The notes beneath the pieces are model-generated. The model had not been told where the DNA came from. It was given only the letters and a program-made list of their open reading frames with translations, and ran no database searches. A stretch of DNA of 64,000 bases from Guopingia tenuis (lineage in GTDB: Bacteria > Bacillota > Clostridia > Christensenellales > Christensenellaceae): assembly GCF_014384805.1 (NCBI RefSeq), contig NZ_JACRSS010000001.1:496001-560000 (forward strand). The letters run 5' to 3'. The position numbers and the translations under genes are program-made. Positions 52,101 through 60,228 of the stretch are shown here, one piece after another (the stretch's first letter is position 1; the number at the start of each line of letters is the position of its first letter).

Positions 52101-53230
52101 TACACAATCGCTCCTTTTTTAATGATCACAGGATAGCTGGCACTGCCGATCAGCCGCCGGCCCGAGCGGACCTGCACCTGTTTATCCAGGATGGCGTCCT
52201 CAATCCAGCAGTTCTGATAAATCTCGCTGTCCTGCATAATAATGCTGTCCTTGATGGTCGTCCCTTTCCCCACATATACCGAACGGAACAGAACGCTGTT
52301 TTCCACGGTTCCCTCGATGATGCAGCCATTGGCAATGATGCTGTTTTTCACATTGGCATTGGCTCCATATTTCACGGGCACTTCGTCCTTGATCTTTGTA
52401 TACACCGGATGCCCGGTATGAAACAGGTCTTTTTGCGCTTCGGGCTGGAGCATATCCATGTTCATCCGGAAATAAGAGGCCACGGAATGCAGCCGGGCCA
52501 CATAGCCCTTATGCTCATAGCCGAAAATTTTCAGCCGCTTCAGGTTGGGAACCAGCACATCCGCCACAAAATCATATTTTCCCCGGGAGATCGCATCCTC
52601 CACCAGGTATTCCAGAAGATCCTTGCGGACGATATAGATATCCATGCCGACGGCTGTGGAAGTGGGCATCATGGAGTTGAATTCCATATCTACCACCCGT
52701 CCTTCCTCGTTCATATACAGGCGGAGATCCTTAAAGCGGCTCTCATTCTCATGCACCATGGACTCGGTGTTGTAAAGCAGCGTGATATCCGCATTGTTAT
52801 CCATATGAAACTGGAGAAGGTCGTTATACGTCGTATTATAGACAGTATAGGAGCCTGTCAGAATGCAGTACTGCTGGCTGGTGCGGTGAATATATCCCAT
52901 GGAATTTTTCACTGCATCGCAAAGTCCCCGATAGGAGCCCTGGTTTTCATTGGTATCAAAGGGCGGAAGGATGAACAAACCATCGTTTTTGCGGTTCAGA
53001 TCCCAGTCCTTGCCGGACCCCAGATGGTCCATCAGGGAATGATAGTTTTTCTGCGCGATGACGCCTACGTTGCGAACCCCCGAATTCACCATGTTGGACA
53101 TGATAAAATCAATGGCGCGGTATCTTCCGCCCACCGGCAGCGCCCCGATAGCCCGCTTCGAGGCCAGTTCGATAAGATTCATATTTTGTTCTCCGGCATA
53201 GATCAGGCCGAATACGTTGTTGTTGAGCAT
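52100..53230 (-). CDS. glgD: GlgD, regulatory subunit of ADP-glucose pyrophosphorylase
   Basis: A 376-residue paralogue of GlgC. The N-terminal nucleotide-binding loop is altered (VFGLIYAGEQNMNLIELASKR in place of GGxGxRL), so it is likely non-catalytic and forms a heterotetramer with GlgC, as in other Firmicutes. The C-terminal half has hexapeptide-repeat beta-helix features (NVKNSIIANGCIIEGTVENSVLFRSVYVGKG). It lies between glgC and glgA with 15- and minus 1-base spacing. Confidence 0.94.
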   Translation of the reverse strand: MLNNNVFGLIYAGEQNMNLIELASKRAIGALPVGGRYRAIDFIMSNMVNSGVRNVGVIAQKNYHSLMDHLGSGKDWDLNRKNDGLFILPPFDTNENQGSYRGLCDAVKNSMGYIHRTSQQYCILTGSYTVYNTTYNDLLQFHMDNNADITLLYNTESMVHENESRFKDLRLYMNEEGRVVDMEFNSMMPTSTAVGMDIYIVRKDLLEYLVEDAISRGKYDFVADVLVPNLKRLKIFGYEHKGYVARLHSVASYFRMNMDMLQPEAQKDLFHTGHPVYTKIKDEVPVKYGANANVKNSIIANGCIIEGTVENSVLFRSVYVGKGTTIKDSIIMQDSEIYQNCWIEDAILDKQVQVRSGRRLIGSASYPVIIKKGAIV

Positions 53231-53245
53231 CTGTTTTCCCTCCTC

Positions 53246-54430
53246 CTATGCCAGTGTTTCCCCGGGAGACACTGCCCGGCCCGCATCCACGACCACATCA
53301 TTGCCCACCTGTACACGGCATCCGATGACCGCAATCGCGCCTTCGCCCCCGATCACACAGTTCTCGCCCACGCGCACTTCTTCATCGACGATTGCGCGGA
53401 GGATCCGCGTCCCCCGGCCAATGTGTGTCTCCTGCATGACGATACTGTCCTTGACATAGGCCCCTTCTTCCACGACCACGCCCGGGAAAATCACGCTGTT
53501 TTCCACCTTCCCATAGATATAGGCGCCTTCGGAAATCAGGCTGTTGCTGATCTCGGAATCCTTGCCGGCATAATGGGGCGGCTCGTTGGGGTTCCGGCTA
53601 TAGATCCGCCAGGAAGCGTCGTGCAGATCCAGCTCGGGAGCCGCCGTCAGCAGCTCCATATTCGCCTCCCAAAGGCTTTCCACTGTCCCCACATCCTTCC
53701 AATATCCGTCAAAGGGATAGGCAAACAGCCGTTCTCCCCCATGCAGCATGGCGGGAATCACATTTTTTCCAAAATCATTGGCGGAATCCGGATTTTCCGC
53801 GTCCGCGATGAGATACCGCTTCAGCACCTCCCAGGAGAACACATACACTCCCATGGACGCCATGTTATTCTTCGGGTGCTCGGGCTTCTCCTCAAATTCT
53901 TCGATGCGCAGGTTCTCGGCCGTATTCATGATCCCAAACCGGGAGGCCTCCTCCATGGGCACCTTGATGACAGCGATGGTGGCGTCTGCCTCGTTCTTTT
54001 CATGGAAGCGGATCATCTTGCTATAGTCCATTTTATAGATATGGTCGCCCGAAAGAACCAGCACATATTTGGGATTATACCGTTCAATGAAATACATATT
54101 CTGATAGATCGCGTTGGCTGTTCCGGAATACCATTCGCCGGTCTTTCCCTTCACATAGGGCGGCAGCACAAAAGCGCCGCCGGACATGCAGTCCAGGTCC
54201 CAAGGAGCCCCCGTCCCAATATACGCATTCAGCTCCAACGGCTGATACTGCGTCAGCACACCGACTGTGTCAATCCCCGAATGGATGCAGTTGGAAAGGG
54301 GAAAATCGATGATCTTGTATTTTCCGCCATAGGGGACGGCCGGCTTGGCCCGCTCTTTGGTCAAAACCCCAAGGCGGCTTCCCTGCCCTCCCGCAAGGAG
54401 CATCGCGACACAATTTTTCTTGCTTATCAT
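53246..54430 (-). CDS. glgC: Glucose-1-phosphate adenylyltransferase GlgC
   Basis: Makes ADP-glucose from ATP and glucose-1-phosphate, the controlled step of glycogen synthesis. The 394-residue protein has [29 protein letters not shown] (catalytic loop), [14 protein letters not shown], the [11 protein letters not shown] loop, and a C-terminal beta-helix. Together with GlgD it forms the Firmicute-type two-subunit enzyme. Confidence 0.97.
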   Translation of the reverse strand: MISKKNCVAMLLAGGQGSRLGVLTKERAKPAVPYGGKYKIIDFPLSNCIHSGIDTVGVLTQYQPLELNAYIGTGAPWDLDCMSGGAFVLPPYVKGKTGEWYSGTANAIYQNMYFIERYNPKYVLVLSGDHIYKMDYSKMIRFHEKNEADATIAVIKVPMEEASRFGIMNTAENLRIEEFEEKPEHPKNNMASMGVYVFSWEVLKRYLIADAENPDSANDFGKNVIPAMLHGGERLFAYPFDGYWKDVGTVESLWEANMELLTAAPELDLHDASWRIYSRNPNEPPHYAGKDSEISNSLISEGAYIYGKVENSVIFPGVVVEEGAYVKDSIVMQETHIGRGTRILRAIVDEEVRVGENCVIGGEGAIAVIGCRVQVGNDVVVDAGRAVSPGETLA

Positions 54431-54457
54431 TTCTATTCTCTTCCTCCAAAGATCCCT

Positions 54458-56404
54458 TTATTTTTTCTTTGTTTTCTTCTTTTTTTCTTTCCCCGCCGGC
54501 GGCTTCGCCTCCATAAATTCAAAATACACGGTTGCCAGCGGCGGCAGCGTCACCCGTGCGCTATATGGCAGGCTTTCCGGCCCCGGGCAATCCTCCACCT
54601 GGATTTTGGGCGCGTTCAAAACGCCGCTCCCCCCAAAGGCCGTGTCATCGCTGTTGAGAACCTCCTTGAGCGTTCCCAAAAGCGGCATTCCAATGGGATA
54701 ATCATAGCGCACCACCGGAGTGAAGTTGCAGACGCAGACGATCCGGCGCACCTTGCCGTCCCGCCGCCTGGAAGATCGCATGAAGGAAACCGTGCTCTCC
54801 AGATTATTCTGCACATCCAGCCAGGTGAAGCCTTCCCAGCTGTCCTCAATTTCATAGAGGGCCCGATTGCGCTTATAATATCGGTTCAGCTTGCGGACAT
54901 ATTCCTTCATCTGGGCATGGGACTCATATTCCAGAAGGAACCAGTCCAGCGGCTGATTTTCGTTCCATTCGATAAACTGGCCGAATTCATCGCCCATAAA
55001 CATGAGCTTCTTTCCCGGATGGGCAAACTGAAAACCATATAAGGCCCGCAGTGTGGCAAACTTCTGCCAATAGTCCCCTGGCATCTTATCCAGCATGGAT
55101 TTCTTGCCGTGAACAACCTCGTCATGGGAATAGGGCAGGATAAAATTCTCCGAGAAGGCATACATCATCGCAAAGGTAATCAGGTTGTGATGGTCTTTGC
55201 GGTAAATGGGATCCATCTCGAAATACCGGAGCGTATCGTTCATAAATCCCATATTCCACTTGAAGGTGAAGCCCAGGCCGTCGTCATAGGGCGGCTTTGT
55301 CACCATGGGGAACGCCGAGGATTCCTCCGCCACCATAACGGTTCCCGGGAACAGGGTCAAGACCGTGGAATTGACCTTGCGCAGGAAGTCGATGGCCTCC
55401 AGGTTATAGTTTCCGCCAAAGGCGTTGCGGACATAATTTCCGTTTTCCCGGCCAAAATCCAGATAGAGCATGGAGCTTACGGCGTCCATCCGGAAACCGT
55501 CCACATGGTATTTATCCATCCAGTAGACGGCATTGGAGACGAGAAAGCTCTGCACCTCCGGGCGGCCATAGTTGAAAATCAGCGTGCCCCACTGGGGATG
55601 TTCTCCGAGAAGCGGGTTTTCGTGCTCATAGAGGCAGGTTCCGTCAAACCGGGCCAGGCCATGGGCGTCCTTTGGGAAATGGGCCGGAACCCAATCCAGA
55701 ATGACGCCGATTCCCTCCTCATGCATGCGGTCCACAAAGTGCATGAAATCCTGCGGCGTTCCATAGCGGGAGGTAAAAGCATAATATCCCGTCACCTGAT
55801 AGCCCCAGGAGCCGTCCAGGGGATGTTCATAGACCGGCAGAAGTTCCACATGGGTATAGCCCATGTCCTTGACATATTCCACGACCTCGTCCGTCATCTC
55901 CCGGAGACTGGCAAACTGATAGCCCTCCGGCTTGCGCCAGGAGCCCAGATGCAGCTCATAGATGGACATGGGCGCCGTGAACACGTCCTTTTTTGCCCGG
56001 CGGCGCATATAGGCCGCGTCTTTCCATTCATATCCTTCGATATTCCAGACCTTGGAAGCGGTATTCGGGCGAACCTCCGCGTGAAACGCGAAGGGGTCGC
56101 TCTTCAAAACCGTGTTTCCATCATATCCGAAAATGCAGTATTTGTAGTTGTCTCCGTCTCGCAGGCCCCCGACAAAGCCCGTCCAGACCCCGTTGTTTTC
56201 CTCCATGGGATTTGCCTGGCTGTCCCAGCCGTTGAAGTCGCCGACGATGCTGACGTTCCGTGCATTGGGCGCCCAAACGCAGAAGCGGTGCATGCCGATC
56301 TCTTCCATATAGTGGCACCCAAAGGTCAGATAGGCCCGCTGCGCCTCGCCGATATTGAATAAATAGATGTCGTCCTTATAGGGCAACCCTTTCGCTTTTG
56401 TCAA
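54458..56404 (-). CDS. glgB: 1,4-alpha-glucan branching enzyme GlgB
   Basis: Introduces alpha-1,6 branches. A CBM48 domain (about 25-115, FCVWAPNARNVSIVGDFNGWD) precedes the GH13 barrel with nucleophile Asp in GFRMDAVSSM, acid Glu in VMVAEESSAFP and the third Asp in YSHDEVVHGKKS. The C-terminus ends in a Lys-rich tail (GKEKKKKTKKK). TTG at 56404 is preferred: AAGGAG is 8 bases upstream, while the upstream GTG sits inside that site. 648 residues, within the family range. Confidence 0.95.
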   Translation of the reverse strand: MTKAKGLPYKDDIYLFNIGEAQRAYLTFGCHYMEEIGMHRFCVWAPNARNVSIVGDFNGWDSQANPMEENNGVWTGFVGGLRDGDNYKYCIFGYDGNTVLKSDPFAFHAEVRPNTASKVWNIEGYEWKDAAYMRRRAKKDVFTAPMSIYELHLGSWRKPEGYQFASLREMTDEVVEYVKDMGYTHVELLPVYEHPLDGSWGYQVTGYYAFTSRYGTPQDFMHFVDRMHEEGIGVILDWVPAHFPKDAHGLARFDGTCLYEHENPLLGEHPQWGTLIFNYGRPEVQSFLVSNAVYWMDKYHVDGFRMDAVSSMLYLDFGRENGNYVRNAFGGNYNLEAIDFLRKVNSTVLTLFPGTVMVAEESSAFPMVTKPPYDDGLGFTFKWNMGFMNDTLRYFEMDPIYRKDHHNLITFAMMYAFSENFILPYSHDEVVHGKKSMLDKMPGDYWQKFATLRALYGFQFAHPGKKLMFMGDEFGQFIEWNENQPLDWFLLEYESHAQMKEYVRKLNRYYKRNRALYEIEDSWEGFTWLDVQNNLESTVSFMRSSRRRDGKVRRIVCVCNFTPVVRYDYPIGMPLLGTLKEVLNSDDTAFGGSGVLNAPKIQVEDCPGPESLPYSARVTLPPLATVYFEFMEAKPPAGKEKKKKTKKK

Positions 56405-56445
56405 TTCCGTCACTCCTTTTTTGTTTCCCTCCCCTGCTTCCTCTG

Positions 56446-57843
56446 TTAAAAGGAATAAACAAAGGCCGCGTCCTTTTCCGCCTGCGCGCTCAGCTCCGCC
56501 GCTTTTTCCTCATAGCCTTCCCGGCCCATGAGGGCATAGGTGGCGATTTTTCCCGCTTCCACGCCCGGCTGGTCAAAAGCGTCGATCTGTAAAAATTCGC
56601 CGCAGGCCGCCGTGGCCATTTCCAGGAAGAAGAGCAGCGCGCCATAGGCATAGGCGTCAAGCTCGTTGAGCGTAATGCGCATATTCATCTTTCCTCCCTG
56701 GGTTACGGCGTATTCCGTGCCCCGAAGCTCGGAGGCGATCAGCTTGTTAAAGGTCTGGCCATAAAGGTAGCTGGCTTCATGCATATCGATGGGCGCATGC
56801 GGGATCGTGAGCTGCGTGCGGAAGTTCGCCACTTCGATAAAGCAGATGATCTTATCCGCCGGGCCTTCGGTATAGAGCTGCACCTGGGAGTGCTGGTCTG
56901 TCACACCCACGGCGCGGACCGGCGTCTGTCCCGCATGGACAATGCTGCCGTCCAGGCCGAATTTTTTCCCGAGGGATTCCGCCCAAAGCTGGGCATACCA
57001 TTCCGCCGTGTTGAGAAGCGCATCCGCATAGGGCATCATCACGCTGATGTTGATTCCCTTTTTCATGGCCAGATAATAGAGCATGGCATACATATAGGCC
57101 GGGTTTTCTTCCAGATTCGGATTGGAGCAGATTTTGTCCATATCCCCCGCGCCCTTTAAAAGCGCCGCGATATCAATATTCAGAACGGCCGCCGAAACCA
57201 GGCCCACCGGGCAGAGAACCGAGAAACGGCCGCCCACGCCGTCGGGAACCACAAAAGCCTTGAAGCCGTGTTCATCGGCGATGCGCTTGATGTTTCCGTT
57301 TTCCTTGTCGGTAGTGAGGATGATGTTGTCCGTATAGTGCTCGCCAATCCGGTTTTTGATGAGATCCAGAGCCACCATGAACTGGGTTACGGTTTCCACA
57401 GTATTGCCGGATTTTGTAATGACATGGAACACGGTCTTTGCCGGATCAATGATGTCGAGAAGGCCGTTGATGCTGTCGGGATCGATGTTGTCCAGAACAT
57501 AGAACCGCGCGCCGCCCCGCTTTTCCCGGGGGAGCTCGTTATAGCGGATATGCTTTAAGGCCGTAAACAGCGCCTTGGAGCCCAGCGCCGAGCCGCCGAT
57601 GCCGAAAACGACGAAATTTTCATAATTATCGTTGATGCGCTTGGCCTCTTTTTGGATGTCTGCAACGATCTTGTCCTGATTAAAGGGAAGATCGCGCCAT
57701 GTATTCTCCCGGCGCTTGGCCTCAACGCCGCGGTGGATTTCGGGGATCCGGGCCTTCGCCGCGGCTATTTCCTCGCGCGTAATACCGCATGGGACATTCT
57801 CTTGCAACATGTTGTTAAAATCAATTTGCAACGCTTTGTTCAT
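56446..57843 (-). CDS. pgi: Glucose-6-phosphate isomerase
   Basis: Interconverts glucose-6-phosphate and fructose-6-phosphate. The 465-residue protein has the SIS-domain motifs NFVVFGIGGSALGSKALF, FHVITKSGNTVETVTQ and VGGRFSVLCPVGLVSAAVLNID, plus a final QPGVEAGKIATYALMG block with the catalytic Lys region. As first gene of the glycogen operon it ties storage to glycolysis and gluconeogenesis. Its ATG has GAGGAGAT upstream. Confidence 0.95.
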   Translation of the reverse strand: MNKALQIDFNNMLQENVPCGITREEIAAAKARIPEIHRGVEAKRRENTWRDLPFNQDKIVADIQKEAKRINDNYENFVVFGIGGSALGSKALFTALKHIRYNELPREKRGGARFYVLDNIDPDSINGLLDIIDPAKTVFHVITKSGNTVETVTQFMVALDLIKNRIGEHYTDNIILTTDKENGNIKRIADEHGFKAFVVPDGVGGRFSVLCPVGLVSAAVLNIDIAALLKGAGDMDKICSNPNLEENPAYMYAMLYYLAMKKGINISVMMPYADALLNTAEWYAQLWAESLGKKFGLDGSIVHAGQTPVRAVGVTDQHSQVQLYTEGPADKIICFIEVANFRTQLTIPHAPIDMHEASYLYGQTFNKLIASELRGTEYAVTQGGKMNMRITLNELDAYAYGALLFFLEMATAACGEFLQIDAFDQPGVEAGKIATYALMGREGYEEKAAELSAQAEKDAAFVYSF

Positions 57844-57917
57844 GATGATCTCCTCTATTCTTTTATTTTAAATAAATATGCATTTTTATGGAAAAAAGGT
57901 TGGATTAAAAATGTATA

Positions 57918-57945
57918 TCTATAATATTCTACTTTAACTTGTTAA
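57918..57945 (-). promoter_or_regulatory. Predicted promoter of the pgi-glg operon
   Basis: Minus-strand TTAACA, 16-base spacer, TATAGA, about 75 bases upstream of pgi. The -35 box lies in a palindrome (TTTAAC-TT-GTTAAA, 57933-57946). Confidence 0.5.
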
Positions 57946-58058
57946 AACCTTTTTTTCAACCTTTCAATTCCCGGATTTTCCCAAACTTTTCCCGGGCATC
58001 TTTCGCCCCTCAGGCAAACCCCTCTTGGAATTATCCTATTTCCATTCCTTTATATTTA

Positions 58059-58583
58059 TCACTCTTTATCCCCAACCGGCGCCGCATCTTCTCCTTTTTT
58101 TGGAAAATCAGGCATTTGGTTTTCCTCCGGTTCCATAAGCTGCCGCCAAAGGCCGCTGTTGGTTTCAATTTTTCTATACAACAGACAGGAGTTCTCTATA
58201 TCCATTTCATCCGTGAGATCCCATATGTTTACGCTTATAGAATAAAACTCGTCAAAATCTGAAAGTGATGACCGGAGCATCTCCGAATCGGAAATTTCAG
58301 AAATAACCACATTTTGGGGCATGCTCTTTCGGTCATACAAATATCGTTCACTCATAAACTGGTTGCCCGACAGGCTCATAAAGAGTCGCAACCGACCATG
58401 GTCATCGTATTCTGCAACATCAATGGCGGGATATTCGCCTTCTGAAAGCATCACCCCGATGCTATAGAAGTCCTTGCCCCATGGAATATAAACCATTTTC
58501 ATAATATTAAAAATGTTCCAGGGCTCCTCCGGCCTCTTCCGTTCCACCCGGTAAATATACGCTGGGCGGCCTATCTCCCGCAT
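58059..58583 (-). CDS. Hypothetical protein
   Basis: Not recognised. 174 residues, soluble, rich in acidic and aromatic residues, no signal peptide or membrane helix. It starts within the end of the upstream 110-residue gene (13-base overlap), so the two are co-translated. The middle (ISEISDSEMLRSSLSDFDEFYSISVNIWDLTDEMDIENSCLLY) looks like a compact alpha/beta protein. The size and pairing would suit an immunity or partner protein, but nothing in the sequence proves it. Confidence 0.7.
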   Translation of the reverse strand: MREIGRPAYIYRVERKRPEEPWNIFNIMKMVYIPWGKDFYSIGVMLSEGEYPAIDVAEYDDHGRLRLFMSLSGNQFMSERYLYDRKSMPQNVVISEISDSEMLRSSLSDFDEFYSISVNIWDLTDEMDIENSCLLYRKIETNSGLWRQLMEPEENQMPDFPKKGEDAAPVGDKE

Positions 58584-58903
58584 TTTTCACCGGCGAAAAG
58601 ATAGACAGTAAGCTCCCGGCTGGTCTTTCTCGGATGAATTTCGTGAACGGGATAGACATTGGTAATATATTTCCCAGTAATCAGGCTGGGACAATAGATC
58701 CCCCATGGATGGGCATGCCCGTTTTTGGGAATATTGGAATATTTGCGGCAGACAAACTCATCCTTATGCCGTAAAAAATCCTCATATTCTTTGCGAATGG
58801 CAGATTTGCGGAGAATCCCTCGGATTTTTCCATATTGTTCCTCTGCCTCGACCCCAACTTCCCGCAAACCAAATTCTTCGCAAAACCGATATTCTTCTCC
58901 CAT
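58571..58903 (-). CDS. Hypothetical protein
   Basis: Not recognised. 110 residues with an N-terminal charged helical half (EEYRFCEEFGLREVGVEAEEQYGKIRGILRKSAIRKEYEDFLRHKDE read in part) and a C-terminal half with His, Pro and Tyr (NGHAHPWGIYCPSLITGKYITNVYPVHEIH). GGAGAAGGG lies before the ATG. First gene of the pair, behind its own promoter. Lower GC than the flanking operons. Confidence 0.7.
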   Translation of the reverse strand: MGEEYRFCEEFGLREVGVEAEEQYGKIRGILRKSAIRKEYEDFLRHKDEFVCRKYSNIPKNGHAHPWGIYCPSLITGKYITNVYPVHEIHPRKTSRELTVYLFAGEKCGR

Positions 58904-58989
58904 TGCCCTTCTCCTTTTTTATTACTATTTCGCCGCCTTTTCTGCCATCTCCTTTTCCCGCAAAGACAAGTGCCGGAAACTTATTTTTC

Positions 58990-59018
58990 ATTTAACAAAG
59001 TTTTAACTTTCCCATCAA
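58990..59018 (-). promoter_or_regulatory. Predicted promoter of the hypothetical gene pair
   Basis: Minus-strand TTGATG, 17-base spacer, TTAAAT. The -35 box touches the ddl terminator. Confidence 0.5.
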
Positions 59019-59042
59019 AAAAACCGCCTTGCGGCGGCTTTT
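59017..59042 (-). terminator. Terminator after ddl
   Basis: CCGCC/GGCGG stem with TTGC loop, A run and T run, directly past the ddl stop. Confidence 0.78.
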
Positions 59043-59044
59043 CA

Positions 59045-60211
59045 TCATTTTGCCATTTTGGTTCCTCCCGAGGAGCTCACTTTTTTCAGGATCTCCGAAT
59101 CAAAGGCATAGTTGCTCTTCTCTTTTTCAGCTTTTCTCTGCAGCGCACACTCTACCAGCGTATCGATCAGTTCTTTATAAGGAATTCCCATAGGCTCAAA
59201 GAGATAGAAGGCAAAAGAACCCGGAATGGTGTTTGCCTCGTTGATATAGAGCGTATCCGTGGCCTTATCGATGATATAGTCGATGCGGACGACGCCCTTC
59301 ATATCCAGGGCCTTGAAAGCCTCCAGCGACAGATCCTGAATGCGCTTTGTCATTTCCGGGGAAATCTCCGCCGGGATCTTGCGCGCCAGGGATTTCATCC
59401 CCTTGCTTCCCGGGCCGCGAAGGTATTTTTCGCTGAAATCCAGCACGTCCTTGGCCGTCACCGGCTGTTCGCAGAGGCTGGCCTTCGCGTCCGCCCCCAT
59501 GCCCAGCACGGCGCAGTTGATCTCCATGAGATCGGTTACCGCCTTTTCCACGAGAATCCGGCGGTCATAGCTCACGGCCAGATCCAGCGCGTCTTTTAGC
59601 TGCTCCCGGGAATCCGCCCGGCTGATGCCGATGCTGGAGCCCAGGTTCGCCGGCTTGACAATGACCGGATAGCCCAGTTTTTGCTCCACACGCCCGCAGA
59701 TCTCTTCCGGATCCCGGGTATATTCGCCCCGCTCAAAATACACGCTGTCCAGCACCGGAAATCCCAGCCCCTGGAAGGCCGCCTTCATGACGATCTTATC
59801 CATTCCAGCCGCGCTCCCCGTGACGCCCGCGCTGGAATACGGGATATCCGCCAGCTCCATCAGCCCCTGCAATGTCCCGTCCTCGCCGTGCATGCCGTGC
59901 ATGGCAAGAATAGCGACGTCGATATCAAACACACTTTTCAGGCCAAACCGCGTCTCCCGCAGAAGCGAGCGGCTGCCCGCCGTCGGCGGCAGGAAAACCT
60001 TATCGATGCCCTTCTGTTCCAAATCCGGATGGACAAAAAACTTCGAGTCCCGGAGCTTTTCCCCGGCATACCACTGTCCGCTGCGGGAAATATAGACGGG
60101 CATAATATTATATTTGGACGCATCCGCATTTTCAATCAGCTGTGTGCCCGTGATGATGGAAACATCGTGCTCCACAGAGCGTCCCCCAAAGAATACCGCC
60201 AGATTTTTCAT
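59045..60211 (-). CDS. ddl: D-alanine--D-alanine ligase
   Basis: ATP-grasp enzyme of 388 residues that joins two D-alanines for the cell-wall stem peptide. Motifs: LAVFFGGRSVEHDVSIITG at the N-terminus, the active-site helix start HGMHGEDGTLQGLMELADIPYSSAGVTGSAAGMDKIVMK, VKPANLGSSIGIS, and the metal site VVRIDYIIDKATDTLYINEANTIPGS. The omega loop reads EKYLRG, with the Tyr usual for D-Ala-D-Ala enzymes, so a vancomycin-type depsipeptide ligase is unlikely. Follows the Mur ligase gene by 17 bases. Confidence 0.93.
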   Translation of the reverse strand: MKNLAVFFGGRSVEHDVSIITGTQLIENADASKYNIMPVYISRSGQWYAGEKLRDSKFFVHPDLEQKGIDKVFLPPTAGSRSLLRETRFGLKSVFDIDVAILAMHGMHGEDGTLQGLMELADIPYSSAGVTGSAAGMDKIVMKAAFQGLGFPVLDSVYFERGEYTRDPEEICGRVEQKLGYPVIVKPANLGSSIGISRADSREQLKDALDLAVSYDRRILVEKAVTDLMEINCAVLGMGADAKASLCEQPVTAKDVLDFSEKYLRGPGSKGMKSLARKIPAEISPEMTKRIQDLSLEAFKALDMKGVVRIDYIIDKATDTLYINEANTIPGSFAFYLFEPMGIPYKELIDTLVECALQRKAEKEKSNYAFDSEILKKVSSSGGTKMAK

Positions 60212-60228
60212 TTTTCCACCTCTGCTCT

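Noticed and set aside
50802..52136. 444-codon plus-strand frame opposite glgA
   Set aside because: Antisense shadow; stops just beyond the real gene and has no motifs.
52409..55042. 877-codon plus-strand open frame opposite glgD-glgC-glgB
   Set aside because: It is antisense to three clear genes; long open frames on the other strand arise from their GC-rich codon bias. It has no ribosome site or domain.
59045..60211. VanA-like D-Ala-D-Lac ligase
   Set aside because: The omega-loop region keeps the EKYLRG tyrosine usual for D-Ala-D-Ala enzymes, and no vanH/vanX partners are present.
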